The notes: generated by a model from the letters alone, not told the origin. Shown: positions 12,066-26,216, numbered from the stretch's first letter. The stretch: 64,000 nt of DNA from Chaenocephalus aceratus (GCA_023974075.1 JAMFTG010000070.1:160001-224000), one strand, 5' to 3'. Numbers and translations: made by a program.

Positions 12066-12245
12066 GGGAGGCTGTGGCTTAGTGGGGTAGTGCGCTGATC
12101 TTCGAATCAGAGGATAGCAAGTTCAAACCCCACTGCAGTCAGCATGTCGTTGTGTCCCTGAGACGCTTCACCCCAAATTGCTCCTGTGGGGATTGCCCAC
12201 AGTATTGAGTATGGAAGTCGCTTGGATAAAAGCGTCTAACAAGTG
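12066..12245 (+). mobile_element. tRNA-derived SINE
   Basis: The head has RNA polymerase III A-box (TGGCTTAGTGG) and B-box (GTTCAAACC) motifs; a non-tRNA body ends with TTGGATAAAAGCGTCTAAC, typical of teleost tRNA SINEs. It is a retroposon, not a functional tRNA. Confidence 0.85.
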
Positions 12246-12597
12246 TGCTGCAATGAACAAGAAATAAAAAAAAACATTATTTAAAAACCAAAGAAAGAAA
12301 ACGTAGGAATCCATTTGTCGATCCGATTATCACCGAAGCAGATCGATGTGCAGACTGTGAAATAAGGACAAGAGGCCGCGCTGCGTTTAATGTGATTTAC
12401 TGCAGCCTGCATACAAAGGCAGCATTTGTGAAATGCACCAAAGCCACAGCGTACTTCTGGTCATTGCACTCTGAAGTGTCCTCCAACGATGCAAGATGCA
12501 AACTATATGTAACATGAAGGACATGCAATAGTGCGAAACACAAAAATGATTCAAGTTACATCATGGAAACTTTCATTTAAGTTAAGTAACGTTTAAT

Positions 12598-12600
<3 letters not shown>

Positions 12601-12648
<48 letters not shown>
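12601..12648. repeat. (CA)n microsatellite
   Basis: Perfect CA tract; a (GT)n tract lies nearby at 12817-12848 and a four-copy ACACACTGATTCC repeat at about 12986-13047. Confidence 0.9.
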
Positions 12649-12649
<1 letters not shown>

Positions 12650-12814
12650 AAACACATGAGCAGAAATAAAATCTGAGCTGACAGAAAATGCTCCGTTTTA
12701 GTTTAACACGCACAGTTAAGCTCACACACACTATTGTATGCACATATAGGTTCACCTGCTGAATTTAAAACAGAACAAATGAAGCAAAGAAAGTGAAAAC
12801 CATGAAGCAGTTTC

Positions 12815-12850
<36 letters not shown>

Positions 12851-13473
12851 TCCGAATGCTTCAACATTAGATCGTTCACAATAAAGGAATCCAGTTGTCC
12901 TTCCTCCTGAGAGAACGTAGACTCGATGGTTCCTCTGATAAACAGCCGTGTGTTTAATACTGTAGCATATATTAAAGGGTTCGAAACACACACACTGATT
13001 CCACACACACTGATTCCACACACACTGATTCCACACACACTGATTCCTGCAAAGATCATCTCTACACACACTCAGATTTGATCTTGAAGAGAATTGAATG
13101 TTCTGTGTGACGGCTGGATTGTTGATGGTCCTGTTTTTCAGTTGTGAAGACGATGGAGGGATAACGCAGACGCCCTGAACACCTGACAGTGGCGTGATGA
13201 AGTACTCAAGTGAATTAAGACCATTTTGGGGTAGATTTATTTTCTTATTTGATGCGTATTTATTATTTATAGTTTCTAGTACGCAACATTTTTGAAAATA
13301 TAATTATTTATAAAAACACAAGAATTTGAAATGTCCGATAAGAATATAAAGTGAAGACATTAGAGGAAGTGAAAGGATAAATAAAAGTAAAAAAACATGT
13401 ATATAAACGTACGTGGAAGTAAAATGTCCAAAATAAGATAACATTGATAGACATATTAATATAAACAAAATAA

Positions 13474-14112
13474 GTTAAAGGTCACCTATCATGCTATTTT
13501 TAGGCAACAGCATAGGTCTCAGATATATCAAATATAATATATAAAAAACATGTCGATGAATTGTTTTTCTCCAAACACCAAACAGATCATTCTAGCCATG
13601 CCTCATATCCCTCTATTTCACTTCCTGTTTCAAAGTGCTGATTTGGGGTATACAGCTTTAAAGAGGAGGGGTCTGAGCTCATGCGGGACCCGGCAGCTAC
13701 CGTCTAAACTAAACGCTGCCGTGATGAAACGCCATATCATGGATTATCAAGGATCTGAAACAGTCTGGAGCTCAAAGGCTTTCTCTCTTGCCGGGTTATA
13801 CCACAAGGTGAGTTCCTTTCTACTTCCTGCTTCTTCACACACATGCTCTCCAGTACAGGTTAGCTCTGAGTGTTAGCCATGCTAATGTAAACACCGACCA
13901 TATTACGTCCAAGCAGGTCGGGCATTGTTTCTGATAGCAACGTTTCTGATTGGGCCGTGGTCCACCTTTCAGATATTACGTCATATCGGAGGCAAATCTG
14001 GATCAGCTCCGTTGTTCCCCGTTTTTAGAGATTTGGGTACGGAGGAAAAGAGAGAGGGTTTTATTTCCTGACGCTGCGTGAGTTCCCCGACTCACCGGGG
14101 ACACATAGGACG
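13474..14112. mobile_element. CCTATCATGC-type MITE, right end truncated
   Basis: Begins TTAAAGGTCACCTATCATGC, the family end. The body is shared with 28132-28780 and 42718-43188 (GTTAGCTCTGAG, TTTTTAGAGATTTGGGTACGG). The right inverted end is missing; the next copy starts at 14171. Confidence 0.75.
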
Positions 14113-14170
14113 TTAATGCGAGACTGACTTCTAAGAAAGTATTTTTACGCTTTAGTATTACTACTTTTAC

Positions 14171-15095
14171 TTTAAAGTGGACCTATCATGCCATATTGGA
14201 AAAATATATTGTCGGGCCATAACTATACAAAACATGTCTGTGAAGTGTTTTGCTAAAATCCCAAACAGATCCCCGTTGCAGCCATGCCTCATACTGCTCA
14301 CACCCCTCTATTCCAGCTGTTAGAGAAACGCGGAATTGGGTCCCTTAGCTTTAAAAGAAAAAAGGAGGCGGAGCTAATGCCTGATCAGAATTCTGCGGGA
14401 GATAAAGTACATTCTGCTGTGATAAAACGCCATCCTGTTCTAAACCACATCAAGGATTATTTCTGAAACACTATGGATCTCAAATTAAATTAAATTAAAT
14501 GGACTGTACTTATATAGTGCTTTATCCAGTCTTTTTAAGACCCCTCAAAGAGCTTTACAGACTATGTCATTCACCCATTCATACAGAGCAGTGTATCTTA
14601 CTTGCTCGAGGACCTAACATTCACACACCGTTGGCCATCGGGAGCAACTCAGGGTTAAGTATCTTGCCCAAGGACACATCGACATGTTGACTGCATGGGC
14701 TGGGATCGAACCCACGACCGTCTGGTTGAAAGTACGACCACACTCCCTCACAGCCACAAATGCTTTTTCTCTTGCGGGTTTATCACAAGGTGAGTTCCTT
14801 TTTTTATGTCCTGCTTTTTAAACATGTGCTCTCCGGCACAGGTTAGCTCTGAGGTTAGCGATGCTAATGTAAACAAAGGCGAGATTACGTCCAAAACACG
14901 TCAGGCATTGTTTCTGATAGCAACTTTCTGTCCGCCGATTTGACATCATATCGGCGGCAAATCTGTATCTTTGTTGTACCTCCGTTTTAAAAGATTTGGG
15001 TACGGAGGAAGAGAGAGTTCCCCGACACACCGGGGACACAAAGTTATGTATAAAAGACATCAACAAGTGCACTTTGCATGATAGGTCCCCTTTAA
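14171..15095. mobile_element. CCTATCATGC-type MITE, complete, with SINE inside
   Basis: Inverted ends TTAAAGTGGACCTATCATGC and GCATGATAGGTCCCCTTTAA. A SINE is inserted at about 14483-14753. Confidence 0.8.
14483..14753 (-). mobile_element. tRNA-derived SINE, reverse orientation
   Basis: Starts with an (ATTAA)n tail. The body contains AGTATCTTGCCCAAGGACAC and GGGATCGAACCC (B-box on the minus strand), the pattern of a common teleost SINE inserted backwards. Confidence 0.8.
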
Positions 15096-15419
15096 TATAA
15101 AATCTGTCCTCCACCTCTGCGCTGTGAGAATAGATGCTGCCCTCTGTTGAGAACACACACACTCTGCAATCTGCACTCACGTGACTGCAAGGAGTTTACA
15201 GTGCGTTTAAACGGTTTGAATGTGAAGCCGATGCCTCCTCCACGTGGCCTGCATGCACACAACACCTTCAGCAGAGACGTCATGCATTGCTCTGAGTGTA
15301 TTGGTTACGCCTGCAGGTCTAATTCCCCAGTTATTAAACAATTAAAGGCACACCGTTTATTTCACCGTCTTCATATTACAAATTGAGTTTTTTGTTGTTG
15401 TAAATCTTACAAAGACATA

Positions 15420-16690
15420 ACTCTTTAAAGTAGAGTCACTACATACTGATATACACCTGAACATCAGCAGGAGAGGACTCTTTAAAGTAGAGACACTACA
15501 TACTGATATACCTGAACATCAGCAGGAGAGGACTCTTTAAAGTAGAGACACTACATACTGACATACACCTGAACATCAGCAGGAGAGGACTCTTTAAAGT
15601 AGAGACACTACATACGATACACCTGAACATCAGCAGGAGAGGACTCTTAAAGTAGAGACACTGCATACTGATATACACCTGAAACATCAGCAGGAGAGGA
15701 CTCTTTAAAGTAGAGACACTACATACTGATATACACCTGAACATCAGCAGGAGAGGACTCTTTAAAGTAGAGACACTACATACTGTTATACACCTGAACA
15801 TGAGCAGGAGAGGACTCTTTAAAGTAGAGACACTACATACTGATATACACCTGAACATCAGCAGGAGAGGGACTCTTTAAAGTAGAGACGCTACATACTG
15901 ACATTACACCTGAACATCAGCAGGAGAGGACTCTTTAAAGTAGAGACACTACATACTGATATACACCTGAACATCAGCAGGAGAGGACTCTTTAAAGTAG
16001 AGACACTACATACTGATATACACCTGAACATCAGCAGGAGAGGACTCTTTAAAGTAGAGACACTACATACTGATATACACCTGAACATCAGCAGGAGAGG
16101 ACTCTTTAAAGTAGAGACACTACCATACTGATATACACCTGAACATCAGCAGGAGAGGACTCTTTAAAGTAGAGACACTACATACTGATATACACCTGAA
16201 CATCAGCAGGAGAGGACTCTTTAAAGTAGAGACACTACATACTGATATACACCTGAACATCAGCAGGAGAGGACTCTTTAAAGTAGACTCTACATACTGA
16301 TATACACCTGAACATCAGCAGGAGAGGACTCTTTAAAGTAGAGACTCTACATACTGATATACACCTGAACATCAGCAGGAGAGGACTCTTTAAAGTAGAG
16401 ACACTACATACTGATATACACCTGAACATCAGCAGGAGAGGACTCTTTAAAGTAGAGACTCTACATACTGATATACACCTGAACATCAGCAGGAGAGGAC
16501 TCTTTAAAGTAGAGACACTACATACTGATATACACCTGAACATCAGCAGGAGAGGACTCTTTAAAGTAGAGACACTACATACTGATACACCTGAACATCA
16601 GCAGGAGAGGCTCTTTAAAGTAGAGACTCTACATACTGATATACACATGAACATCAGCAGGAGAGGACTCTTTAAAGTAGAGACACTTCA
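15420..16690 (-). mobile_element. 57-bp minisatellite array, copy 3 (reverse)
   Basis: About 22 units, reverse complement of copy 2, with scattered one- and two-base indels. The unique part of the parent element is missing here. Confidence 0.9.
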
Positions 16691-16980
16691 TACTGATAAT
16701 TTACACAAATCTAAAAATAAATATTAAGATAAGAATCTTTCCACTGATTCTCCTTTATATAACGAACCACAGAATAAAAGAGTTAAAAAAGCGCACGTAA
16801 ACTAAAGTGAAGGATTTTTGTGCACTTTTATGTATTTTATTGAATATTTTCGTGTTTCTTTCTTCTTTCTTTATTTAATCTGAGCGTTCCTGTGCTTCTA
16901 CTCAGATCCTCCGGGAATGGGAGTGGGATTTCCTGCAACAGATCTACGCCCAAACATCTCTGTTGTGCCTGGCTTGAGGC

Positions 16981-16990
16981 GCACACACAC

Positions 16991-17047
<57 letters not shown>

Positions 17048-17080
17048 CACACACACACACACGCACACGCACTTCCTTCC
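16981..17080. repeat. (CA)n microsatellite
   Basis: CA tract with two AACAC interruptions. Confidence 0.95.
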
Positions 17081-17728
17081 TCTCCCCTGTCCAGTTAGCA
17101 GTGACAGTGAGTGTCCAAATGTCTCCATCATGCCGTCTTCATTTACTTTTTTTTTTTAACCTTGTTTATATAAGAAAATAACACATAAGTAAATCAACTA
17201 AATAAAAAATGTATAGATAAATAATACAAATTAAATAAGAAAATAACATAAATAATATGAAATATGGTCAAAGAGGACTAACATATTTCTGAACCTCTGC
17301 AAACACTCCAGCTGCTGCGTGTCACATGCTCATCCTCGTTCAGTTCAAACACACCGGCCACAACGTTAACTAGTCATTCGGAAATAAACGGCTTACTTTG
17401 TCAAATAATCTGCAAAACTGCTCAAAGCGACCAAAACTTTATTATATTGCATCAAATATTTCTATTTCCCATCTGAAGAAATGAAACGCATTAAACAAAG
17501 TATTATAAATCAAACAATTTGTCAGTGTTTGCATCGTGTTGATTAAAACACACTCACCTCTGGTCGTGCGTTTCGCTCCGTGTGCGTCAGTCCACGTTTT
17601 TCGCTCTCTTAATTTGAGCGAAGACGTTTCTGTTGATGTGAGTTATAGGGAGTGGATTCAACTTCCTGTATCTCTCCGATTGGCCGTGAAGAGAGGGTCC
17701 CAGGGCAATGGGGTGTGTGTGTGTGTCC

Positions 17729-17930
17729 TAGCATTACTATACTTGTGGGGACCTACATCTGTTTACATAGTCATGTGTGGGGACTCGCCTCCCTTATGGG
17801 GACATATTGGAGGTCCCCATAAGGGGAATCATTAATTTTAGGGTGAAGACTTGGTTATGGCTAAGGTTAGGATAAGTCTCCAGGAAATGCATGTAAGTCA
17901 ATGTAATGTCCCCTGAAATGATGTATGCAT
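17729..17930. mobile_element. TTGTGGGGACCT-type dispersed repeat
   Basis: Contains CTATACTTGTGGGGACCT and an inner inverted GAGGTCCCCATAAGGGG, a repeat common in teleost introns. It is flanked by GT tracts on both sides. Confidence 0.6.
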
Positions 17931-17945
17931 GGTGTGTGTGTGTGT

Positions 17946-17980
<35 letters not shown>

Positions 17981-18027
17981 ATTTAATTTGCTTCGCTGCT
18001 GTGGTTTTCCTGTGACATGCTCTACAC

Positions 18028-18504
18028 CAGTGCTTCTCAAACGTACCCCCTTTGAAGCATTTTCTCAGCCACGTACCCCCTGACCGACCCCGGACATTTT
18101 TGACAGAAAAAGCCGATATAAATAATTACAATATAGTGAGTACAGTGTTTTATTTATTAACCCCTTAATGCATGAATTACAACAAACCAAGGATATTTTC
18201 ATCTTTATGCCTGAAAAAAAGTTTTTCAATTGAATATTAATATGTTTAAAAAACCAATGAACAAAATGATATATTAATAAAAACTATAAATACAATACAC
18301 AAATGTACATGTTTATTTGAGGACCCCCTTGGTGGTTCTAGGAATATTTTATATAAATTGTGTTTTATTTAACTTTTTTTGTACTAAGATTATTTTTGTA
18401 ATCATGCATGGTAATTTTTAATTAACCTTTTTATTTATTTGACCTCACCTGCAGTACCCCGACGTACCCCTAGGGGTCCGCGTACCCCCATTTGAGAATC
18501 ACTG
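18028..18504. mobile_element. hAT-type MITE with perfect 8-bp target duplication
   Basis: Inverted ends CAGTGCTTCTCAAA and TTGAGAATCACTG, flanked by the exact direct repeat CTCTACAC (18020-18027, 18505-18512), as expected for hAT transposition. No transposase frame. Confidence 0.9.
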
Positions 18505-18512
18505 CTCTACAC

Positions 18513-19030
18513 GATGCACACTGCTGCTGCAACGACCACAGAAACACTAAAGTCAAGACGTAATGTGCATTCGCTAGATTTACATTCAAAGTAGATCGAT
18601 AGACACTTTGATCCCACATCGGGAAGTTCTTGTGTTACAGGAGCAGCAGTGTGTTCAGGAAGCTCTGATAAAACCACTCTCCATCGTCACGGTTTCATGT
18701 GGATATCACATTTTTAATTCTCAAACATTTCCTCCTTAATCTGGATATATCGATGCTACTTTTTACATTTGCCTTTCCATTTAGATGTCACTGCACTCCA
18801 TTCATCTGACAGCTTTGATTCCTTTGCAGACTAACGTGTTATGCACGAGACACGTGATGAACTTAGAAGACTTGTGCATCACATGTTTGATACAAATAGA
18901 ACACAGGAATGTGCTTTTCACGGATGAATGCATACATAGATACATTCAAGGCTATATAATAATGTACTGTCATTGTGCTTCACAGGGCTACATGCAGACA
19001 GCTAGTCACTTCACGCTACACGAGGTTAAT
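18513..19030. other. Gene-free stretch
   Basis: No exon was supported. The open frame that runs from here into the array at 19039 is an artefact of the 57-bp period. Confidence 0.5.
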
Positions 19031-19038
19031 CAGTTTCC

Positions 19039-19735
19039 CAAAGAGTCCTCCCTGCTGATGTTCAGGTGTATATCAGTATGTAGTGTCTCTACTTTAAAGA
19101 GTCCTCTCCTGCTGATGTTCAGGTGTATATCAGTTTGTAGTGTCTCTACTTTAAAGAGTCCTCTCCTGCTGATGTTCAGGTGTATATCAGTATGTAGTGT
19201 CTCTACTTTAAAGAGTCCTCTCCTGCTGATGTTCAGGTGTATATCAGTATGTAGTGTCTCTACTTTAAAGAGTCCTCTCCTGCTGATGTTCAGGTGTATA
19301 TCAGTATGTAGTGTCTCTACTTTAAAGAGTCCTCTCCTGCTGATGTTCAGGTGTATATCAGTTTGTAGTGTCTCTACTTTAAAGAGTCCTCTCCTGCTGA
19401 TGTTCAGGTGTATATCAGTATGTAGTGTCTCTACTTTAAAGAGTCCTCTCCTGCTGATGTTCAGGTGTATATCAGTATGTAGTGTCTCTACTTTAAAGAG
19501 TCCTCTCCTGCTGATGTTCAGGTGTATATCAGTATGTAGTGTCTCTACTTTAAAGAGTCCTCTCCTGCTGATGTTCAGGTGTATATCAGTATTGTCTCTA
19601 CTTTAATGTTCAAAAACCTCTTTATTTTCTCATACTACCTCTTTTCACCCTCTATCTGAAACCAGAGCCCAGTCTGCTCTCATTGGTTAGCTGGCAGGCT
19701 CTGTTGTGATTGGCCAACCGCAGTTTTAATGTAAA
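19039..19735 (+). mobile_element. 57-bp-minisatellite TIR element, copy 4 (forward)
   Basis: About ten units followed by the family's unique block (TCTGAAACCAGAGCCCAGTC, CTCTGTTGTGATTGG). Confidence 0.85.
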
Positions 19736-19904
19736 TTGGTTTTAGTGTGTGCTGTCGAGGTGGTATATGATGAATTTCAACATACATCTTTTGTATAATG
19801 GCAGATGCTGCACATGCAAACCAAAGACATATTTCTGTCTATATTATTTTTTGTTCCATCTACACTACCATATTAATTCAATCAACATCTTTGTTAATAG
19901 ATGA

Positions 19905-20830
19905 ATGTCCTCTTCTTGCAGTTCCTCTTTTCTCCACATGGGGCCGCTGTGTTTGCGAGTTGGGGGTTTCCTTAGTCAAAGACACTTTACTTCACAAGAG
20001 ATACATCTGACTTGGTGGCAAATCGTTAAAAACAAACTATAACAAATCGTACTTTCCAACACTGCTACAGCAAAATAATATATATTTCGACTGTCATAAA
20101 ACAGTAGAGTATATTTACCAACTATTATAATATAAGAAATGTTATCCTTTTTTTATATTTGGAGGTATACATTTTAGACGATAGTCCGTGGTGGGGCAAT
20201 CATCTTGATCACAGCGGGTCATCTTTGGCTGAACATACAAACAGTTGGTATTTATCTTTAGCTGCTGTTAGCTTCAAATATCGCAGTTTGTGTCGCACTT
20301 TAAACAGAAACCAACTATCTTCGCTGCAAAACTATCTTGCTAACATTGCTAAGCGTGGTTCGGCTAATCTATGAGTTGCAGTTTCTCTTTGCACCCTATG
20401 GGCCGCTGTGTTTGCGAGTTGGGGAGTTTCCTCAGTCAAAGACAGTTTACTGAAAGAGAGATACATCTGACTTTGTGGCAAATCGTTACAACCCCGAGCA
20501 AGTTCTATGTTTCAACACCTCAACCACAAACTATTCTATATTTACAGTATCATATAACAGTGGAGTACATGTACCAACAATTAAAACCGTAGAAATGTAA
20601 TCTTCTTAAATGTATTGTGACGTCAAGACGAAGATGACGATCCGCTTTGGGGGGCATCATCTTGATCACAGCGAGTCATCTTTGGCTGGACATCAGATAA
20701 ACACTGTTGGTACTTAGCTTTAGCTGCTGTTAGCTTCAAATTAAACAGTCGCAGTTTGTGTCGCACTTTAAACGGAAACTAACTATCTTCACTGCTAAAC
20801 TATCTTGCTAACATAGCTAAGCGTCGTTCA
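19905..20830 (+). repeat. Tandem duplication (about 459-base period) upstream of SLC48A1
   Basis: Two diverged copies, roughly 19905-20365 and 20366-20830. Shared landmarks are GGGCCGCTGTGTTTGCGAG at 19941 and 20400, ATCATCTTGATCACAGCG, TTTAGCTGCTGTTAGCTTC and CAGTTTGTGTCGCACTTTAAAC. No coding frame is conserved between copies, so this looks like duplicated regulatory or repeat-derived sequence. Confidence 0.65.
20618..20625. promoter_or_regulatory. Full-palindrome CRE (TGACGTCA)
   Basis: An exact 8-base cAMP-response element about 360 bases upstream of the SLC48A1 start codon, in the second copy of a tandem duplication. The equivalent position of the first copy lacks it. CREs bind CREB/ATF proteins; function here is not shown. 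Confidence 0.35.
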
Positions 20831-20976
20831 GCTAACCTATAATACATGAATGTGTTCGTTGTTATGATATTATTGTTACATAACATGGCGGTAAGCTGTT
20901 GATGTAGAAACAGTCGTTGTTTTTAACTTGTCACGCCTGTTTCAGTCGTTTTACTTTCATTAGTCGTGTTTTTAAA
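20830..20976 (+). promoter_or_regulatory. SLC48A1 5' flank with YY1-like motif
   Basis: Short stretch before the start codon. It contains AACATGGCGG at 20882-20891, resembling a YY1 core-promoter motif, followed directly by GTAAGC, which could serve as a 5' splice donor of a noncoding exon. The coding ATG at 20977 has the context AAAATGG. The promoter role is inferred from position and motif only. Confidence 0.3.
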
Positions 20977-22697
<1,721 letters not shown>

Positions 22698-22807
22698 TGC
22701 AGAGGACTTCTTTTTACAGACTGCCATGGACTCGGAGAGGGTTTAAAAGAGCTTCGGAACAAAGCAGAGGATTGAAGTCACACACACTTGCTTAACGAGC
22801 TGTGTGC

Positions 22808-22808
<1 letters not shown>

Positions 22809-22843
<35 letters not shown>
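22809..22843. repeat. (GT)n microsatellite in the SLC48A1 3' flank
   Basis: Short GT tract about 110 bases after the stop codon, probably within the 3' UTR. Confidence 0.85.
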
Positions 22844-22844
<1 letters not shown>

Positions 22845-23108
22845 CCCATCTAACGACACACATGTTATATTCCTGTAAGTAGATTGACCTCTGAAGACTG
22901 CTTCTGAGTTACGAATGTGGACCGACTCGTTCCAAGACAGATTTCATCTCGGGATGTTTGACTCTTGAAACGATGCAGGTAGTCGTCTGAATACGATGTG
23001 TGTGAGCAGATCAATAACCTGTGTGACGCACTTTAAAGAAATGCAAAAAGGGTTGTAAACTCACCAAAAAGTGCAAATGCAAAACGAGCTTCAAACAAAT
23101 GCCACAAA

Positions 23109-23114
23109 AATAAA
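23109..23114 (+). promoter_or_regulatory. Candidate polyadenylation signal for SLC48A1
   Basis: AATAAA about 410 bases after the SLC48A1 stop. A second candidate, AATAAA at 25381-25386 followed by CCCATTAAAG, would give a 2.7 kb 3' UTR containing the THAP-transposon remnant. Which one is used cannot be decided from sequence. Confidence 0.3.
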
Positions 23115-23775
23115 ACAGTGAATACTAAAATTAATTTACAAATGAATGAAAAGCATTTGTAAATATATTTTTTAAGTTTGTAAAAGCTGATTTACAAACG
23201 GATTTAAAATCCACAAATTCAAACTGCATTCCCGACTCAGGGTTTTGTCCAAGCCGTGCGTCCAGAGGCAGATGTTCCCCGTAGAATGTTGTGCCAGAAA
23301 ACAAATTTCTGTTCGTCAACAGCTGTATAGTTCCTCCTGAAATCTGAGTATCAAACGGGCGGCAGACACAGCTGTGTTCTTACGGACGTCACGTTGTTGT
23401 TGTTTACGATAATCGATATATCTTACAAACAAGATCAGCGCCGCAGTATCACCTCAGAGATGAGAGTAGCACCTACGTCACTTCCGGGAGAAAAGTACGG
23501 CCCCGCCCACTTTTGGGGGAAAACAACGCTGGCATCCGAACGGCGGTGAATTCGCATTCTGAAGTTTTTGCCAATCCGATCGGAATTTTTTGAAAACCGT
23601 TAATTTTCTGATCTTCAAAGCGCCCGGTTACGACGACCAGTCAGGCAAACAATTACATTCAATCATTGGAAATCGACGATTGGCTCGATATATGGTTAAA
23701 TTAAAATCAGTAGGCGAGGCTGTAATCTCGCCGGCTGTCACTCTCATGAGCGAGGCGGAACATAATAGTTTGAAC

Positions 23776-24190
23776 ATGCCAACCAGCTGCTGTGTCGTTT
23801 AGTGCAGTGCTTCTCAAAGTGTGGTCCGCGGACCACTGGTGGTCCGCGAGCGCCCCCTAGTGGTCCGTGAGTATATTGGTAAAAATTTCACATTTGAAAT
23901 AAATACAGTTATTTAAGTTTTTCGCACTCTCGCGGGAATATCGCCGCAATGGAACGAGCTTAAGTTTCACTTTCGATGGCATGATATAGCCCAGCGCAAC
24001 ACCTTCATCACACATGTTGCCACTTGTTTGTACCATTTTCAGGCGATTTGTAAAACGATGTGTTTTTGGATATTTGTGGAGTTAGGTGGTCCGCGTTTAG
24101 TGCACCTCGAACATGAAAACAAATCCAGAGTTCAGTGTGTCTGGACTTCCTCTACGAAGAAAGGACAGTGAAAGAAGAGCTCTGTGGCTT
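23776..24190 (+). pseudogene. THAP-domain N-terminus, split by a hAT MITE
   Basis: The frame begins MPTSCCVV, typical of a THAP zinc finger (C2CH type, binds DNA in P-element-like transposases). It meets a TAG at 23800 and is then interrupted by the MITE at 23805-24094. After the MITE the same frame continues with CTSNMKTNPEFSVSGLPLRR and a conserved Trp in ALWLQA. The domain stops before its second Cys/His pair, so nothing functional remains. The TAG codon sits where most family members have a coding residue. Confidence 0.65.
23805..24094 (-). mobile_element. hAT-type MITE inserted in the THAP frame
   Basis: Starts CAGTGCTTCTCAAAG and is the reverse of the copy at 28787-29135 (shared TGGTCCGCGGACCAC, TCTCGCGGGAATATC). 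The last 60-odd bases of the element are missing, yet exact 8-base direct repeats GTTTAGTG flank it (23797-23804, 24095-24102). Confidence 0.8.
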
Positions 24191-25399
24191 CAGGCTCGAT
24201 CGCCGTTCGAATGACAGCGTTGTTTCCCCCAAAAGTGGGCGGGGCCTTAAAGTGACGTAGACGTTACTCTCAAAATCGATAGCCTCTGTAACCATATATC
24301 GAGCCCGATCGTCGATTTCCAATAGCTTAATGTAATTGTTTGCCTGTCTGGCCGTCGGGCTCTCTGAAGATCAGAAAATCAACGGTTTTCTTACATTTCT
24401 GATCCGATTGGCAAAAACGTCAGAATTTGTATCGACGACCGCCGTTCGAATGACAGCGTTGTTTTCCCCAAAAGTGGGCGGGGCCAATTTTTTTGCCCGG
24501 AAGTGACGCATGTGTTACTCTCATGTATTCTTCTAGAAAAACACCTGTACAACTAATCAAAGAGTTGTTAAGGTAAGAAATAATATTCACAAATGCTTTT
24601 CGTTAAATTGTAAATGAATTATATTATTTACAGAATTTCACACTGGATTTTTTGTATTTATTGAAATTTTGTGAGTTTACAAATCTTTTTTTTGCAATTA
24701 TGGAAGTTTTTGGTTTACATTTACACTCAGATTATTGATCTGTTCACAACAAATTCATATCAAGACAAATCTACCTCCATATAAACATGAAATCCCCGCT
24801 GTTACAGGTTTTTAATCCAATGATTCAAATGAAAGTAAAAACTCTCAAAGCTTAAATCCTTTCAGCTAAAACCTGAAGCCTCTCTGCTTATCGCGCTGTC
24901 GAATGTTCCTAAATTAGCTTTTTTAAAACACCTAAATCTCCACGCAGTCAGTTTTACCTTCATCGATGACGCAATTTAAGAACGCATTTTTTTAAAGCTT
25001 CGATTACCGATATGAATAGTTGCACTCGTATTTAAACCTTTATTTTGTCCACCTGTTAAAGAAAATGCTTTCCTGTGGGATTGGTGTGTTTCCTCATGTG
25101 TCCACCAGGGGGCGACATGCTTTTTTCTTTTGGGGGAAATCATGACATTCCTCATACAAATGAATCTGATTAATGATCGCACTTTAATCCTGATATTGAT
25201 GCATTGTTTTGCACAAAAAAAAAACCCATAGTCATCCCTGTCTCACCCTTTTAAGATGTTTAATTATGTTATCATTTGTGTAGTGTGTCAAGCTGTGTGT
25301 TTTACCTCCAGCTGTCTACCATAAAACATGTGTAAATGTATTTTCTGTTGATGAGAGTTGATGTCGGGATGCTACGTGTAAATAAAACCCATTAAAGTT

Positions 25400-26210
25400 G
25401 CAATTATTGATAATTAACAACGCTTGCTGAAACGTCTCTCTTTCTAAGCTCCGCCCTGCAGGGTTTAAGGTCTTGATAAGTAATAAAGCAAAGTAGTCAT
25501 TACGCACCTGAGCCTGATGCCCGCAGACTCCAACATTAAGGTACAGTAATGCATTTGATCACATCTTAAACTAAAACGTCTGATACAAACTGATATTGGA
25601 ATTAAACGGGGTACATTTGGGAGGTTAACTCGTGGCTGTAGACACATCTCTGAAAAACACAATGGCTTTTAATGCGATAAATAAGATAATTACAAAGTGC
25701 ACATTGAGAATGGTACCACGGTAATCCACTCATTCTCAGCACGTGTGCAAAGGTGAAGAATGTATTTACTATGCCATGTCTTTATATATTTTATTTCATT
25801 TAAAGCTATTTTGTGTCAACGCAATTCTTATGAAACCTTGGTCCAAAAAAGAATACGCAATAAATATTTTACTTTCATTCATTTGGGAAAACAACTTTTT
25901 ACCTTGAAATGAATGATGATTTTTTGTTCAAGGTTAGAAACTGCTGTTGACTTTAACTTCACTGTAAAATTCTCATGTTTTTAAATGCAGATATAATTAA
26001 ATAAATGTAGTTTTTTTTGTGGCACATGAATAGACTTGTTTCTGTCACACAGAGTGATTTTATGTGCTTATAATATTATGTACTTGTATGTGTTGAGCAA
26101 ATCTTTTTAGCAGTCCACATTTCCTGATCCTTCAGACGCCAAGGTTAGATTAAAGGCAACGCTCTTGAAATGTGCCGCCTCAAAGTTAAACAAACACACT
26201 TCAGTCTGAA
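25400..26210. other. Intergenic AT-rich stretch
   Basis: Between SLC48A1 and SLC26A9. No exon or repeat family was recognised. Confidence 0.5.
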
Positions 26211-26216
26211 GACATT

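Larger units (their letters stand above)
23460..24524 (+). mobile_element. Decayed THAP-type DNA transposon
   Basis: Long imperfect inverted ends (ATGAGAGTAGCACCTACGTC at left; the complementary GTGTTACTCTCAT end at right), with GGCCCCGCCCACTTTTGG near both. A diverged extra copy of the right end lies at about 24190-24272. The interior holds the start of a THAP zinc finger and a hAT MITE. Relation to P-element-like or THAP9-like transposons is inferred. Confidence 0.65.

Noticed and set aside
12066..12150. Functional tRNA gene
   Set aside because: A- and B-boxes are present, but the stem pairing is poor and the sequence continues into a SINE body and tail.
16910..16980. Possible plus-strand exon (acceptor CTTCTACTCAG, frame ILREWEWDFLQQ)
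   Set aside because: No convincing donor, the frame stops quickly and no family match; left unannotated.
18785..19606. 273-codon plus-strand frame
   Set aside because: Its second two-thirds are the 57-bp minisatellite (19-residue period CSVSTLKSPLLLMFRCISV); the first part has no family resemblance.
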